Shown: positions 1-7,294, counted from the stretch's first letter. The stretch: DNA of 7,294 nucleotides from DATLFA01 sp039934635 (GCA_039934635.1 JBDTLT010000262.1:1-7294), one strand, 5' to 3'. Notes: generated from the letters alone by a model not told the origin. A program made the numbers and translations.

Positions 1-1133
<1,133 letters not shown>

Positions 1134-1139
1134 GGATTG

Positions 1140-1145
1140 CTCCTT
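1140..1145 (-). promoter_or_regulatory. dnaK ribosome binding site
   Basis: The minus strand reads AAGGAG, six bases before the dnaK ATG at 1133. This is a near-perfect Shine-Dalgarno sequence and fixes the start codon. It is the strongest such site in the window along with the GGAGG before the small membrane protein gene. Confidence 0.85.
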
Positions 1146-1147
1146 GT

Positions 1148-1183
1148 TTCTGAGATCTCCCGGGGTTCTGAGATCTCCGGGGG
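1148..1183. repeat. 18-bp tandem direct repeat in dnaK leader
   Basis: Two adjacent 18-base units, 1148-1165 and 1166-1183, match at 17 of 18 positions. The plus-strand unit is TTCTGAGATCTCCCGGGG in the first copy, and the second differs only at base 14. Each unit contains the 8-base palindrome GAGATCTC. The repeat lies just upstream of the dnaK ribosome binding site, so it is probably in the 5' untranslated leader. The spacing and internal dyads would suit a protein-binding operator or an RNA element that folds over the ribosome binding site, but I recognise no known factor for it. Confidence 0.8.
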
Positions 1184-1257
1184 AACGGAAGTAGGGACCA
1201 GGGTAGCGACCTGCGGGTCGTCATCCACACAAATCTGTTGGTTACCTACGTCACAAA

Positions 1258-1278
1258 GTTGAGTGCTTAGTTGTCAAC
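1258..1278 (-). promoter_or_regulatory. HAIR/CIRCE-like heat-shock operator with dnaK -35-like hexamer
   Basis: On the minus strand the half-sites GTTGACA and ACTCAAC are separated by seven bases. The HspR operator HAIR is CTTGAGT-N7-ACTCAAG, so 10 of 14 half-site bases match (4 of 7 and 6 of 7). An overlapping TAAGCACTC matches one CIRCE half-site (TTAGCACTC) at 8 of 9 positions, but the second CIRCE half is missing. The same stretch supplies a perfect TTGACA -35 hexamer on the minus strand (plus coordinates 1272-1277). I see no good -10 hexamer 16-19 bases downstream. Position upstream of dnaK is exactly where HspR or HrcA sites occur. Which regulator, if either, is not decided by the sequence. 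Confidence 0.5.
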
Positions 1279-1286
1279 TCTATCCG
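1259..1286 (+). promoter_or_regulatory. Weak candidate promoter for gpmA
   Basis: TTGAGT (1259-1264) and TATCCG (1281-1286) are 16 bases apart, matching the sigma-70 hexamers at 4 and 3 of 6 positions. It would start transcription about 40 bases before gpmA. It overlaps the heat-shock operator-like repeat, so dnaK and gpmA control might be linked. The match is weak and could be chance. Confidence 0.2.
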
Positions 1287-1332
1287 CCCGGTTCGCTTTG
1301 CGTTCGGCGAGGTCGCAGCGCCACGATGCGGC

Positions 1333-2091
1333 ATGCCCATCTTGATCCTGGTCCGCCACGGCGAGAGCGAGTGGAACGAGCGCAACCTCTTCACCGGTTG
1401 GTACGACTGCGACCTGACCGACAAGGGTCGCCGCGAAGCACTCGAGGCCGGGCCGCTGCTCGCGGCGGACGGGCGGTTGCCCGACGTCGTGCACACCTCG
1501 CTGCAGCGGCGCGCCATCAACACCGCCAACCTGCTGCTCGACACCATCGATCGGCAGTGGATCCCCGTGCGGCGCAGTTGGCGGCTCAACGAGCGGCACT
1601 ACGGCGACCTCACCGGTCTCGACAAGCGCCTCGCCAACGACAAGTTCGGGCCGGAGCAGGTGCAGATCTGGCGGCGCAGCTACGACGTGCCGCCCCCGCC
1701 GATCACCAAGGCCAACCAGTACAACCCGAACCAATCGGCGCAGTACCGGCGATTGCCGCCCGACCTCATCCCGCGGACCGAATGCCTGAAGGACGTCGTC
1801 GCTCGGCTGCTTCCTTACTGGTACGACGGCATCGCACCCGACCTCATCGACGGCAAGGTCGTACTCGTCGCCGCGCACGGCAACAGCTTGCGCGCCTTGG
1901 TCAAGCATCTCGACGGCATCAGCGACAACGAGATCGCCGGGCTCAACATCCCGACCGGCGTACCCCTCGTCTACGACCTCAACGCCGCTCTGCGCCCGAA
2001 GAAGAAGATGGCGCCGCTCGATCGGGGCCTCGGCGATCTCGAGGCCATCAAGGCCGCGGCCGCCGCGGTGGCCAATCAATCCAAAGCGTGA
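1333..2091 (+). CDS. gpmA: 2,3-bisphosphoglycerate-dependent phosphoglycerate mutase
   Basis: Cytoplasmic glycolytic and gluconeogenic enzyme that interconverts 3- and 2-phosphoglycerate through a phosphohistidine. The 252-residue length fits the family (about 250). Catalytic features are all present: LVRHGESEWN with phospho-acceptor H9 and R8, the substrate segment NLFTGWYDCDLTDKG (18-32), LNERHYGDLTGLDK with acid/base E87 (85-98), and AAHGNSLRALVKHLDG with second catalytic H182 (180-195). The alanine-rich tail LGDLEAIKAAAAAVANQ (233-249) is the usual C-terminal closing segment. The ATG at 1333 gives the standard MPILILVRHG start. An ATG at 1326 is out of frame. No good Shine-Dalgarno sequence precedes it; the nearest purine run, GAGG at 1309-1312, is 20 bases away. 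It is divergent from dnaK, and 25 bases separate it from the next gene. Confidence 0.97.
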   Translation: MPILILVRHGESEWNERNLFTGWYDCDLTDKGRREALEAGPLLAADGRLPDVVHTSLQRRAINTANLLLDTIDRQWIPVRRSWRLNERHYGDLTGLDKRLANDKFGPEQVQIWRRSYDVPPPPITKANQYNPNQSAQYRRLPPDLIPRTECLKDVVARLLPYWYDGIAPDLIDGKVVLVAAHGNSLRALVKHLDGISDNEIAGLNIPTGVPLVYDLNAALRPKKKMAPLDRGLGDLEAIKAAAAAVANQSKA

Positions 2092-2116
2092 GTCGACAGG
2101 TAACGTCTCGGCTCGT

Positions 2117-4366
2117 ATGGACACCGCGCAGCATTCCTCTGACGGGGCGCCCAAGTCGCGTCGCATCTCCGGCTACCACATCACTCTCGGCATCGGTATC
2201 GCCTTCGCGCTGCTGACCGCGGTATCGGGCATCGTGGGGGCCGCACTCGACTGGCACGACGATTCGCCCGAGAGCCGTCAAGTCTTCGGCAACATCCCCG
2301 GGTCACTCGAGCTGGCGTTCTACGTCGTGCTCACCGTGCTCATCGTCGCCGGCGCAGTGCAGTTCGCCAACCGGGTCAAGAACTGGCAACGCGGCGGTCC
2401 CGACAACCGTTCGACCACCACCAAGAACGTCGGCCGGCGCCTCGGCGACTTCCGCGCCGGTGTCTACATGCAGACGCTGCTGCGCGAACCCGCCGCCGGC
2501 ATCATGCACTCGCTCATCTACTTCTCGTTCTTGATCTTGCTCGCGGTCACCACGACCCTCGAGATCGACCACCAGATGCCCGAGAGCGCCAAGTTCTTGC
2601 ACGGCGGCGTCTACAAAGGCTTCTCGGCGGTCGGTGACATCGCCGGCGCGATGCTGCTCGTCGGTGTGCTGTGGGCGATCGCTCGTCGCTATGGCCCGCG
2701 CAACCTGCGCCCCTATCGCATCCGCATCAAGTCCAAGCCCGAGCACATGATCATCCTCGGCACGTTCCTCGTGATCGCGGTCAGTGGTTTTCTCACCGAA
2801 GCCGTGCGCATCGCCCTCGCCGGCCGCCCCGATCACGAGAAATGGTCGATCATCGGTTACCCACTGTCCTACGTCGTACGCAATGCCGACCACCTATCCG
2901 GTTGGCATCAGGGCCTGTGGGTCGCGCACGTCATCTCGTTCATCGCGTTCCTGATCATCTTGCCGACCACGATGTTGCGCCACATGTTCACGTCGCCGCT
3001 CAACATGTACCTGCGCGACAAGAACCGGCCCAAGGGCGCGATGAAGCCCATGCCGAACCTGATGGAGACCTCGCTCGAATCGTTCGGCGCCGCGACCATC
3101 GAAGACTTCACGTGGAAGCAATTGCTCGACACCGACGCCTGCACCATGTGTGGCCGGTGCACCTCGGTATGCCCCGCGCACGCCACCGGCAAGCCGCTCG
3201 ATCCGCGCGAGATCGTCCTCAAGATCGGCGAGGTCATGGCCGCCACCGGCGACCCCGTCGTGAGCCCGCCGATCGGCATGGACAAGGACATCACGATCGG
3301 CGCCAACAGCGTGTTCGAGCGGATCACTCCCGAAGAGGTGTGGGCCTGCACCACGTGCAAAGCGTGCGACGAGATCTGCCCGGTCAACATCGAGATCCTC
3401 GACAAGATCCTCGACATGCGCCGCTACCTGTCGCTGATGGAATCCAACTTCCCCACCGAGCTCGGCAACGCGTACCGGGCGATGGAAAACCAGGGCAACC
3501 CGTGGGCCCTCGCGCAAGGTGAGCGGGCCGACTGGGCCAAAGACCTCGAAGGCATCACCATCATCGACGGCACGTCGCCGCTCGAAGCCGAGTACCTCTA
3601 CTGGGTCGGCTGCGCCGGCAGCTTCGACGACAAGAACAAGAAGGTAACCCGCGCGATGGCGCGCCTCATGCAGCGCGCCGACATCAGCTTCGCCATCCTC
3701 GGCCCGTCCGAGAACTGCACGGGCGACCCGGCTCGGCGTTCGGGCAACGAGTACATCTTTCAGATGCTCGCGTCGCAGAACATCGAGACGCTCAACGGCA
3801 TGGGTGTCAAGAAGATCATCACGCAGTGCCCGCATTGCTTCAACACGCTCAAGAACGAGTACCCGCAACTCGGCGGTCACTACGAGGTCGTGCACCACAG
3901 CCAGTTCCTCGAGTCGCTCGTCGAGACGGGCAAGCTCGATCTCAAAGATGCACACCTCGAAGACCGCATCGTGTACCACGACTCGTGTTACCTCGGCCGC
4001 CACAACGACGTCTACCAAGCTCCACGAAAGGTCATCGGCTCGATCGGCGGCATCCAGGTCGTCGAGGCCGCCAACAACGGCACCAAGGGCATGTGCTGTG
4101 GCGCCGGCGGAGCGCGCATGTGGATGGAAGAGTCCACCGGCAAGAAGGTCAACGACGAGCGGTCGCAGCAACTCTTGGCGACGGGCGCGTCACGCATCGC
4201 GACCGCGTGCCCGTTCTGCTACATCATGATCGACGATGGCGTGAAGGCACAGGGCGTCGAAGAGACCGAGGTCAAGGTGGCCGACATCGCCATGCACGTG
4301 CTCGACGCCATCGAAGAAGGCGAACGCCGCGCGCAGGCGCAGGCCATGACCACTTCGTTCACCTGA
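2117..4366 (+). CDS. Membrane-anchored iron-sulfur oxidoreductase, EtfD/HdrD-like
   Basis: A 749-residue fusion of a membrane domain and a soluble iron-sulfur domain. About six helices are seen near residues 22-44, 64-84, 128-149, 170-190, 210-232 and 267-288, resembling a NarI-type cytochrome b domain. H131, H210, H271 and H289 are possible heme ligands (inference). Next come two 4Fe-4S motifs, C342-C345-C348-C352-P and C411-C414-C417-C421-P. Two CCG domains follow: C499/C534/C571-C574, and C624/C660-C661/C698-C701. Proteins of this build include mycobacterial EtfD (Rv0338c), which takes electrons from EtfBA during fatty-acid oxidation and delivers them to the membrane, and relatives GlpC, LutA and HdrD. 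An EtfD-like quinone-reducing role is the best guess, but no etfAB, lactate or glycerol genes are adjacent to confirm the donor. The ATG at 2117 follows gpmA by 25 bases with only a weak upstream AGG. Confidence 0.88.
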   Translation: MDTAQHSSDGAPKSRRISGYHITLGIGIAFALLTAVSGIVGAALDWHDDSPESRQVFGNIPGSLELAFYVVLTVLIVAGAVQFANRVKNWQRGGPDNRSTTTKNVGRRLGDFRAGVYMQTLLREPAAGIMHSLIYFSFLILLAVTTTLEIDHQMPESAKFLHGGVYKGFSAVGDIAGAMLLVGVLWAIARRYGPRNLRPYRIRIKSKPEHMIILGTFLVIAVSGFLTEAVRIALAGRPDHEKWSIIGYPLSYVVRNADHLSGWHQGLWVAHVISFIAFLIILPTTMLRHMFTSPLNMYLRDKNRPKGAMKPMPNLMETSLESFGAATIEDFTWKQLLDTDACTMCGRCTSVCPAHATGKPLDPREIVLKIGEVMAATGDPVVSPPIGMDKDITIGANSVFERITPEEVWACTTCKACDEICPVNIEILDKILDMRRYLSLMESNFPTELGNAYRAMENQGNPWALAQGERADWAKDLEGITIIDGTSPLEAEYLYWVGCAGSFDDKNKKVTRAMARLMQRADISFAILGPSENCTGDPARRSGNEYIFQMLASQNIETLNGMGVKKIITQCPHCFNTLKNEYPQLGGHYEVVHHSQFLESLVETGKLDLKDAHLEDRIVYHDSCYLGRHNDVYQAPRKVIGSIGGIQVVEAANNGTKGMCCGAGGARMWMEESTGKKVNDERSQQLLATGASRIATACPFCYIMIDDGVKAQGVEETEVKVADIAMHVLDAIEEGERRAQAQAMTTSFT

Positions 4367-4373
4367 ACTTCGC

Positions 4374-4398
4374 GCACGCTTCGGTTTCCCCCGCGTGC
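4374..4398 (+). other. Short stem-loop covering the GTG start of the MFS gene
   Basis: GCACGC (4374-4379) and GCGTGC (4393-4398) can pair as a six-base-pair stem with a 13-base loop. The 3' arm contains the GTG start codon at 4395. No U-run follows, so it is not a typical terminator. It could hide the start codon until ribosomes finishing the upstream gene open it, but short GC-rich stems are common by chance in this composition. Confidence 0.3.
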
Positions 4399-5795
4399 TC
4401 GACGTCCGACAATCTCGCAGTCTGCCCCGCCACCTCGTGGTGTTCGCCAGCGCGGCGACCGCGGTCTTCGCGCTGTCCTTCGACAGCACGCTGATACCGA
4501 TCGCACTGCGCGACATCGGGCGCGGTGTCGGCGAGACGACGCCATCGCATCTGTCGTGGGTGTCGACGACGTACACCATCGCGCTGGCCTCGTCGGTCGT
4601 GGCGATCGGCCGCATCGGTGATCGCACCGGCCGGCGCCGCATCTTCCTCTTCGGGTTCGCACTATTCCTGGTGGGCGCGATGGTGGCGGGCACCGCGACG
4701 ACGTTCAACCAGGTGCTCGCCGGCCGCGCCATCGAAGGGTTTGGTGCGGCGTGCGTCTTCCCCTCATCGCTCGGCTTGGTGCTCGCCGCGTGGCCGGCCA
4801 ACCAAGCGACGCGGGCCATCGCGGCGTGGACCGCGGTCGGCGGGGTGGCCGGGGCGATCGGCCCCGCAGTGGGGTCGGCGCTCGTCGACGGCCTCGGATG
4901 GCGCAGCGCGTTCCTCGTGCATCTCGTGATCGGTATCCCCGCGCTCTTGGTGGCGCGCCGAGTGCTCGTCGAAACCGACCGTCATCACGAGAGCTCGTTG
5001 CCCGACATGGTCGGTTCGCTGCTCGTGGCGGTGGTGCTGGGGGGCATGGCACTGGTGCTCGCGCAAGCCCGCACGTGGGGGCTTTCCGACGATCGCATCG
5101 TGGCCGCGCTGATCTTGATCGCAATCACGTTGCCACTGTTGGTGTGGCGCTGCACGCGTCACCCGGCGCCGGTGGTCGAGCCGCACATGTTGCGGCTGCG
5201 CACGTACCGGCGCACCGTCGTGTTGTGCGTGTTCGTGGCCGGCGCGATCTTCGCCAACTTCGTGATGATGCCGCAGTATCTCGGCACGGTCTGGGGCTAC
5301 TCCACCTTTCGGGTGGGCATGGCCATCGTGCCGTTTTCGATCGCGGCGTCGATCACCGCCGTGTGGGGTGGTCGAGTGTCGGCTCGACTCGACGAGAAAT
5401 GGCTGCTCGCTCTGGGCATCACGATCATGGCCGTCGCGATGGCGTGGCTGCGGTTCGTCCCCGACGAGACACCCGACTACTGGACCGAGTTCTTCCCCGC
5501 GATCATCATGACCGGCGTCGGTGGTTGGGGCATGGCGCTCAGCATGCTCAACTGCGTCGGCGCCCGTGAGCTCGACAACAGCAACTACGGCGTCGGCATG
5601 GGCATCTTGATGACCATGCGCCAGGTCGGCTCGCTGGCCGGCGTGGCCACCGCGTTCGGCATACTCGGTGACATCGCGCTCACGTCGGCAAGTGCGATCG
5701 ATCGCATACGGCAGGTGTGGCTGCTGCTCATCCCCGTCTTCGTCGTGTCGGCGGTCGCGACGGTGCGGCTGCCCGCGCGTCAGCGCCGTTTGTAA
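4395..5795 (+). CDS. MFS transporter, DHA2-like 14-helix drug/solute exporter
   Basis: A 466-residue inner-membrane proton-driven antiporter, probably an exporter. Fourteen hydrophobic segments can be drawn (roughly 13-33, 52-71, 83-102, 107-131, 140-162, 171-190, 204-224, 234-251, 274-296, 304-325, 335-353, 364-385, 402-425 and 439-457), which fits the DHA2 (EmrB/QacA) group. Family motifs are visible: D30 in helix 1, motif A GRIGDRTGRRR (72-82), motif B RAIEGFGAA (111-119), and the antiporter motif C region AVGGVAGAIGPAVGSALVD (147-165). Its substrate cannot be read from the sequence. The start is a GTG at 4395, 28 bases after the previous stop, with no Shine-Dalgarno sequence and no in-frame ATG before helix 3. 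A later GTG at residue 15 or 16 would cut into helix 1, so 4395 is preferred. It is probably co-transcribed with the upstream genes. Confidence 0.92.
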   Translation: MLDVRQSRSLPRHLVVFASAATAVFALSFDSTLIPIALRDIGRGVGETTPSHLSWVSTTYTIALASSVVAIGRIGDRTGRRRIFLFGFALFLVGAMVAGTATTFNQVLAGRAIEGFGAACVFPSSLGLVLAAWPANQATRAIAAWTAVGGVAGAIGPAVGSALVDGLGWRSAFLVHLVIGIPALLVARRVLVETDRHHESSLPDMVGSLLVAVVLGGMALVLAQARTWGLSDDRIVAALILIAITLPLLVWRCTRHPAPVVEPHMLRLRTYRRTVVLCVFVAGAIFANFVMMPQYLGTVWGYSTFRVGMAIVPFSIAASITAVWGGRVSARLDEKWLLALGITIMAVAMAWLRFVPDETPDYWTEFFPAIIMTGVGGWGMALSMLNCVGARELDNSNYGVGMGILMTMRQVGSLAGVATAFGILGDIALTSASAIDRIRQVWLLLIPVFVVSAVATVRLPARQRRL

Positions 5796-5835
5796 CCGCG
5801 CCCCGGTTCACCCTTGACCTGAGCGCACGATGGGC

Positions 5836-5840
5836 GGAGG
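5836..5840 (+). promoter_or_regulatory. Ribosome binding site of the small membrane protein gene
   Basis: GGAGG lies eight bases before the ATG at 5849. This decides the start: the frame is open further upstream to 5717, but that extension overlaps the MFS gene and has no site of its own. The ATG at 5841 is in another frame and directly abuts the GGAGG. Confidence 0.75.
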
Positions 5841-5848
5841 ATGCACGT

Positions 5849-6292
5849 ATGGGGCGGTTACGCGATTGGCGGTGGCAACGGCGCATACGTCGGGTCATGC
5901 GGCGCAGTCGCGGGCTCACTGCGGGACTGCGCCGGTCGCATGCGGTGCGCACTCCGGCTGACCCTGTGCTCTTGCGCCGGGCCGCCGAGATCACCGACCT
6001 TCGCGAGCGGCGTCTCGCGTACGAAGAAGCGGCGCAGAGCCGTTCGTCCGACGTCACCCGAGGATCACGACGCGTCGTGATCCTCACCGTCGCGTGCGCG
6101 GCGGCCGTCACGTTCGCACTCACGGTGCTCGCGGCAATCGCCGGCAACCCGTGGGTCGCCGCGACGGTCGCCGCGCTCGTCGCGGCAGTGCTCGCCGGCC
6201 TCGCGGTGCAACGCCCGGTCACGCGGTCGTTCGACCATGGCCCGCGTCCGCGTCGCCAGTTTCGTGCCGTGCGCGAGTCGCTCGACGACTGA
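5849..6292 (+). CDS. Small two-helix membrane protein, unknown function
   Basis: A 147-residue protein I do not recognise. It starts with a strongly basic, tryptophan-containing segment (GRLRDWRWQRRIRRVMRR, residues 2-19). A charged stretch at about 40-63 (LLRRAAEITDLRERRLAYEE) could form a short helix or coiled coil. Two hydrophobic helices follow (about 75-98 and 101-120), then an arginine-rich hydrophilic tail ending in DD. By the positive-inside rule both termini are probably cytoplasmic with a hairpin in the membrane (inference). It lies 53 bases after the MFS gene and may share its transcript; a role as an accessory membrane protein is possible but unsupported. The 3' end overlaps the convergent ligase gene by 74 bases. 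Codon usage with a high-GC third position and a good ribosome binding site support it as a real gene. Confidence 0.72.
   Translation: MGRLRDWRWQRRIRRVMRRSRGLTAGLRRSHAVRTPADPVLLRRAAEITDLRERRLAYEEAAQSRSSDVTRGSRRVVILTVACAAAVTFALTVLAAIAGNPWVAATVAALVAAVLAGLAVQRPVTRSFDHGPRPRRQFRAVRESLDD
6060..6085. repeat. Perfect 26-bp palindrome inside a coding region
   Basis: The half-sequence GAGGATCACGACG (6060-6072) is followed immediately by its exact reverse complement (6073-6085), with no loop or mismatch. It encodes residues 71-79 of the small membrane protein (RGSRRVVIL), at the entry to its first helix. It could be a binding site for a dimeric protein or an extruding or RNA hairpin. No U-run follows, so a simple terminator is unlikely. 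Confidence 0.9.
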
Positions 6293-7294
6293 CGTCTGCC
6301 TCGCCCAACGCGACGGCGGCCCATGCCGCGATTGTGAGTTGCAGCGCGAGCACCTGTAGCGGGAAGTCGACGAGGCTGTGCACGTAGACCGCGGTCAGCG
6401 CGAGCGCGGCCATCGTCGGCCCGACCGCCCGGCCGCGTGATCGCAGCGCGACCACGGCGCACTTTGCCAGCGGCCACAGCACCACCACCGCGAGCGCAGC
6501 CGCGGCGAGGGGGCCCCATTCCGCGACGGTCTGCAGCGGGTCGTCGTGGACCTGCATCCAAATCGTCACCGGCTGACCGTCGCGGTAGGGCGTGACGATC
6601 GAGTGTTTGAACAACTCGGGCACCTCGGCCGCGGTGACGGGCTGCAGGTACAGCTTGTAGCCACCGGGACCGGTGCCGAAGACCGGTGACCGTCCGGCGG
6701 TGCGGGCGGCGACCTCCCACGTGAGTGCCCGGCCACTGTCGCGACCGAGCGCGTCGGGAAGTTCTTGCCAGCGATCGCGAGCGGCGAACGCCCCGACACC
6801 GACGATGCACAGCCCGACAATGACGCACGCGGCAAATCGGCGACGATCGACGCTGCCCGCGATTCGCCGGTCCCGCAGCGCGACCGCCGCGCCGGCAATC
6901 ACGAGCACAAGCGCCAGCAACTGTCCCAGCTTCGAGACGTTGACCGCCGCGCCGACGAGGATCACCGCCGGCGCGCCGAGGACCGCGAGCCGAAGGGCCG
7001 CCGCCCGGGGTCGGATCGTGATCGCGAGCAAAATCGCGGCGGGGAGCCCGAGCTCGAGGAACGCCGCGGCGTTGCCGTGGTAACCGAAGCTGACGAAACG
7101 AGTTCCACCGGCAAACCGGGCATCGCCCGGGAAGGGCCACGACCAGTCGGTCAGGCGATCGACGGTTGCCACCACCGACATCATCGCGGCGCTGGCCGTG
7201 ACAGCGGCGAGGACCGCGATTCGGGCGCGTCGCGTGCGGCAATGGTCGATCAGTGCGGCGCCGGCAAGTAGCACCGCAGTGAGCGGCACCATCG
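6219..7294 (-). CDS. O-antigen ligase/polymerase family (Wzy_C-like) membrane protein, C-terminal part
   Basis: A polytopic membrane protein of the family that joins or polymerises lipid-linked surface glycans on the outer face of the membrane. At least 357 residues are visible. Hydrophobic segments alternate with a large extracytoplasmic loop. Family-type motifs are YHGNAAAFLELGLP (71-84), R188 with the segment RALTWEVAARTAG (188-200), FGTGPGGYKLYL (205-216), QVHDDPLQTVAEWG (247-260, counterpart of the usual HNxxLq..e.G) and HSLVDFPLQ (305-313). The arginine and histidine in the big loop are the residues usually needed for catalysis in WaaL and Wzy proteins. An ATG lies at 7292, but family members are usually 400 or more residues with more N-terminal helices, so the gene probably begins beyond the right edge. 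The glycan is unknown; no glycosyltransferases are in view. Its hydrophilic tail (about 334-357) overlaps the convergent neighbour. Confidence 0.82.
   Translation of the reverse strand, partial: MVPLTAVLLAGAALIDHCRTRRARIAVLAAVTASAAMMSVVATVDRLTDWSWPFPGDARFAGGTRFVSFGYHGNAAAFLELGLPAAILLAITIRPRAAALRLAVLGAPAVILVGAAVNVSKLGQLLALVLVIAGAAVALRDRRIAGSVDRRRFAACVIVGLCIVGVGAFAARDRWQELPDALGRDSGRALTWEVAARTAGRSPVFGTGPGGYKLYLQPVTAAEVPELFKHSIVTPYRDGQPVTIWMQVHDDPLQTVAEWGPLAAAALAVVVLWPLAKCAVVALRSRGRAVGPTMAALALTAVYVHSLVDFPLQVLALQLTIAAWAAVALGEADVSRRATRARHETGDADAGHGRTTA

Noticed and set aside
1267..2166. A 299-codon minus-strand open frame over gpmA
   Set aside because: gpmA has every catalytic residue of its family on the other strand, and the antisense product shows no recognisable motif.
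2894..4171. A 425-codon minus-strand open frame within the iron-sulfur protein gene
   Set aside because: It is antisense to a gene with clear cluster motifs, and its Val/Asp/Glu/Arg-rich product is typical of shadows in high-GC coding DNA.
5371..5393. Inverted repeat GTCGAGT/ACTCGAC in the MFS gene
   Set aside because: Seven-base arms with a nine-base loop are expected by chance in this GC-rich coding sequence, and no context supports a function.
5794..5808. AACCG/CGGTT hairpin after the MFS stop as a terminator
   Set aside because: The stem has only five pairs and no U-run follows, and the next gene starts 41 bases later with a good ribosome binding site, so termination here is not supported.
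5814..5842. TTGACC as a -35 for the small membrane protein gene
   Set aside because: The only -10 at suitable spacing would overlap the GGAGG ribosome binding site, leaving no room for a normal leader.
5728..7242. A 504-codon minus-strand open frame
   Set aside because: Its product is dominated by Arg, Pro, Ser and Ala with no domain pattern. It runs antisense through the small membrane protein gene and out of frame with the clear O-antigen ligase-like gene.

Overview
The window comes from a high-GC bacterium, most likely an actinomycete in the broad sense (Actinomycetota). The support is a DnaK that lacks the N-terminal-domain insertion typical of proteobacterial DnaK, a divergent dnaK leader with an HspR/HrcA-type operator-like sequence, and strongly GC-biased third positions. 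An Acidimicrobiia-like relative is my guess from overall flavour, not something the sequence proves.

Layout. Positions 1-1133 hold the first 377 codons of dnaK on the minus strand; the gene runs off the left edge. A 199-base divergent intergenic region (1134-1332) carries the dnaK ribosome binding site, an 18-base tandem repeat with GAGATCTC palindromes, and an inverted repeat resembling the heat-shock operators HAIR or CIRCE. Four plus-strand genes follow, with gaps of 25, 28 and 53 bases, so they are probably co-transcribed: gpmA (phosphoglycerate mutase, 1333-2091), a large membrane-anchored iron-sulfur oxidoreductase of the EtfD/HdrD-like type (2117-4366), a 14-helix DHA2-type MFS exporter (4395-5795), and a small two-helix membrane protein of unknown function (5849-6292). 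On the minus strand, 6219-7294 holds the C-terminal part of an O-antigen ligase/polymerase (Wzy_C-like) membrane protein. Its 3' end overlaps the 3' end of the small membrane protein gene by 74 bases, and its 5' end lies beyond the right edge.

How the genes fit together. The left part is housekeeping: a chaperone, a glycolytic enzyme, and an electron-transfer protein that, by family knowledge, would pass electrons from reduced ETF (fatty-acid beta-oxidation) or another donor to membrane quinone. The right part is envelope and transport. Nothing marks the window as a mobile island: I see no transposase, integrase, tRNA, CRISPR array or toxin-antitoxin pair. I did not find a convincing new multi-gene system. 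The most unusual items are non-coding: a perfect 26-base palindrome inside the small membrane protein gene, the tandem repeat in the dnaK leader, the operator-like repeat between dnaK and gpmA, and the 74-base convergent gene overlap.
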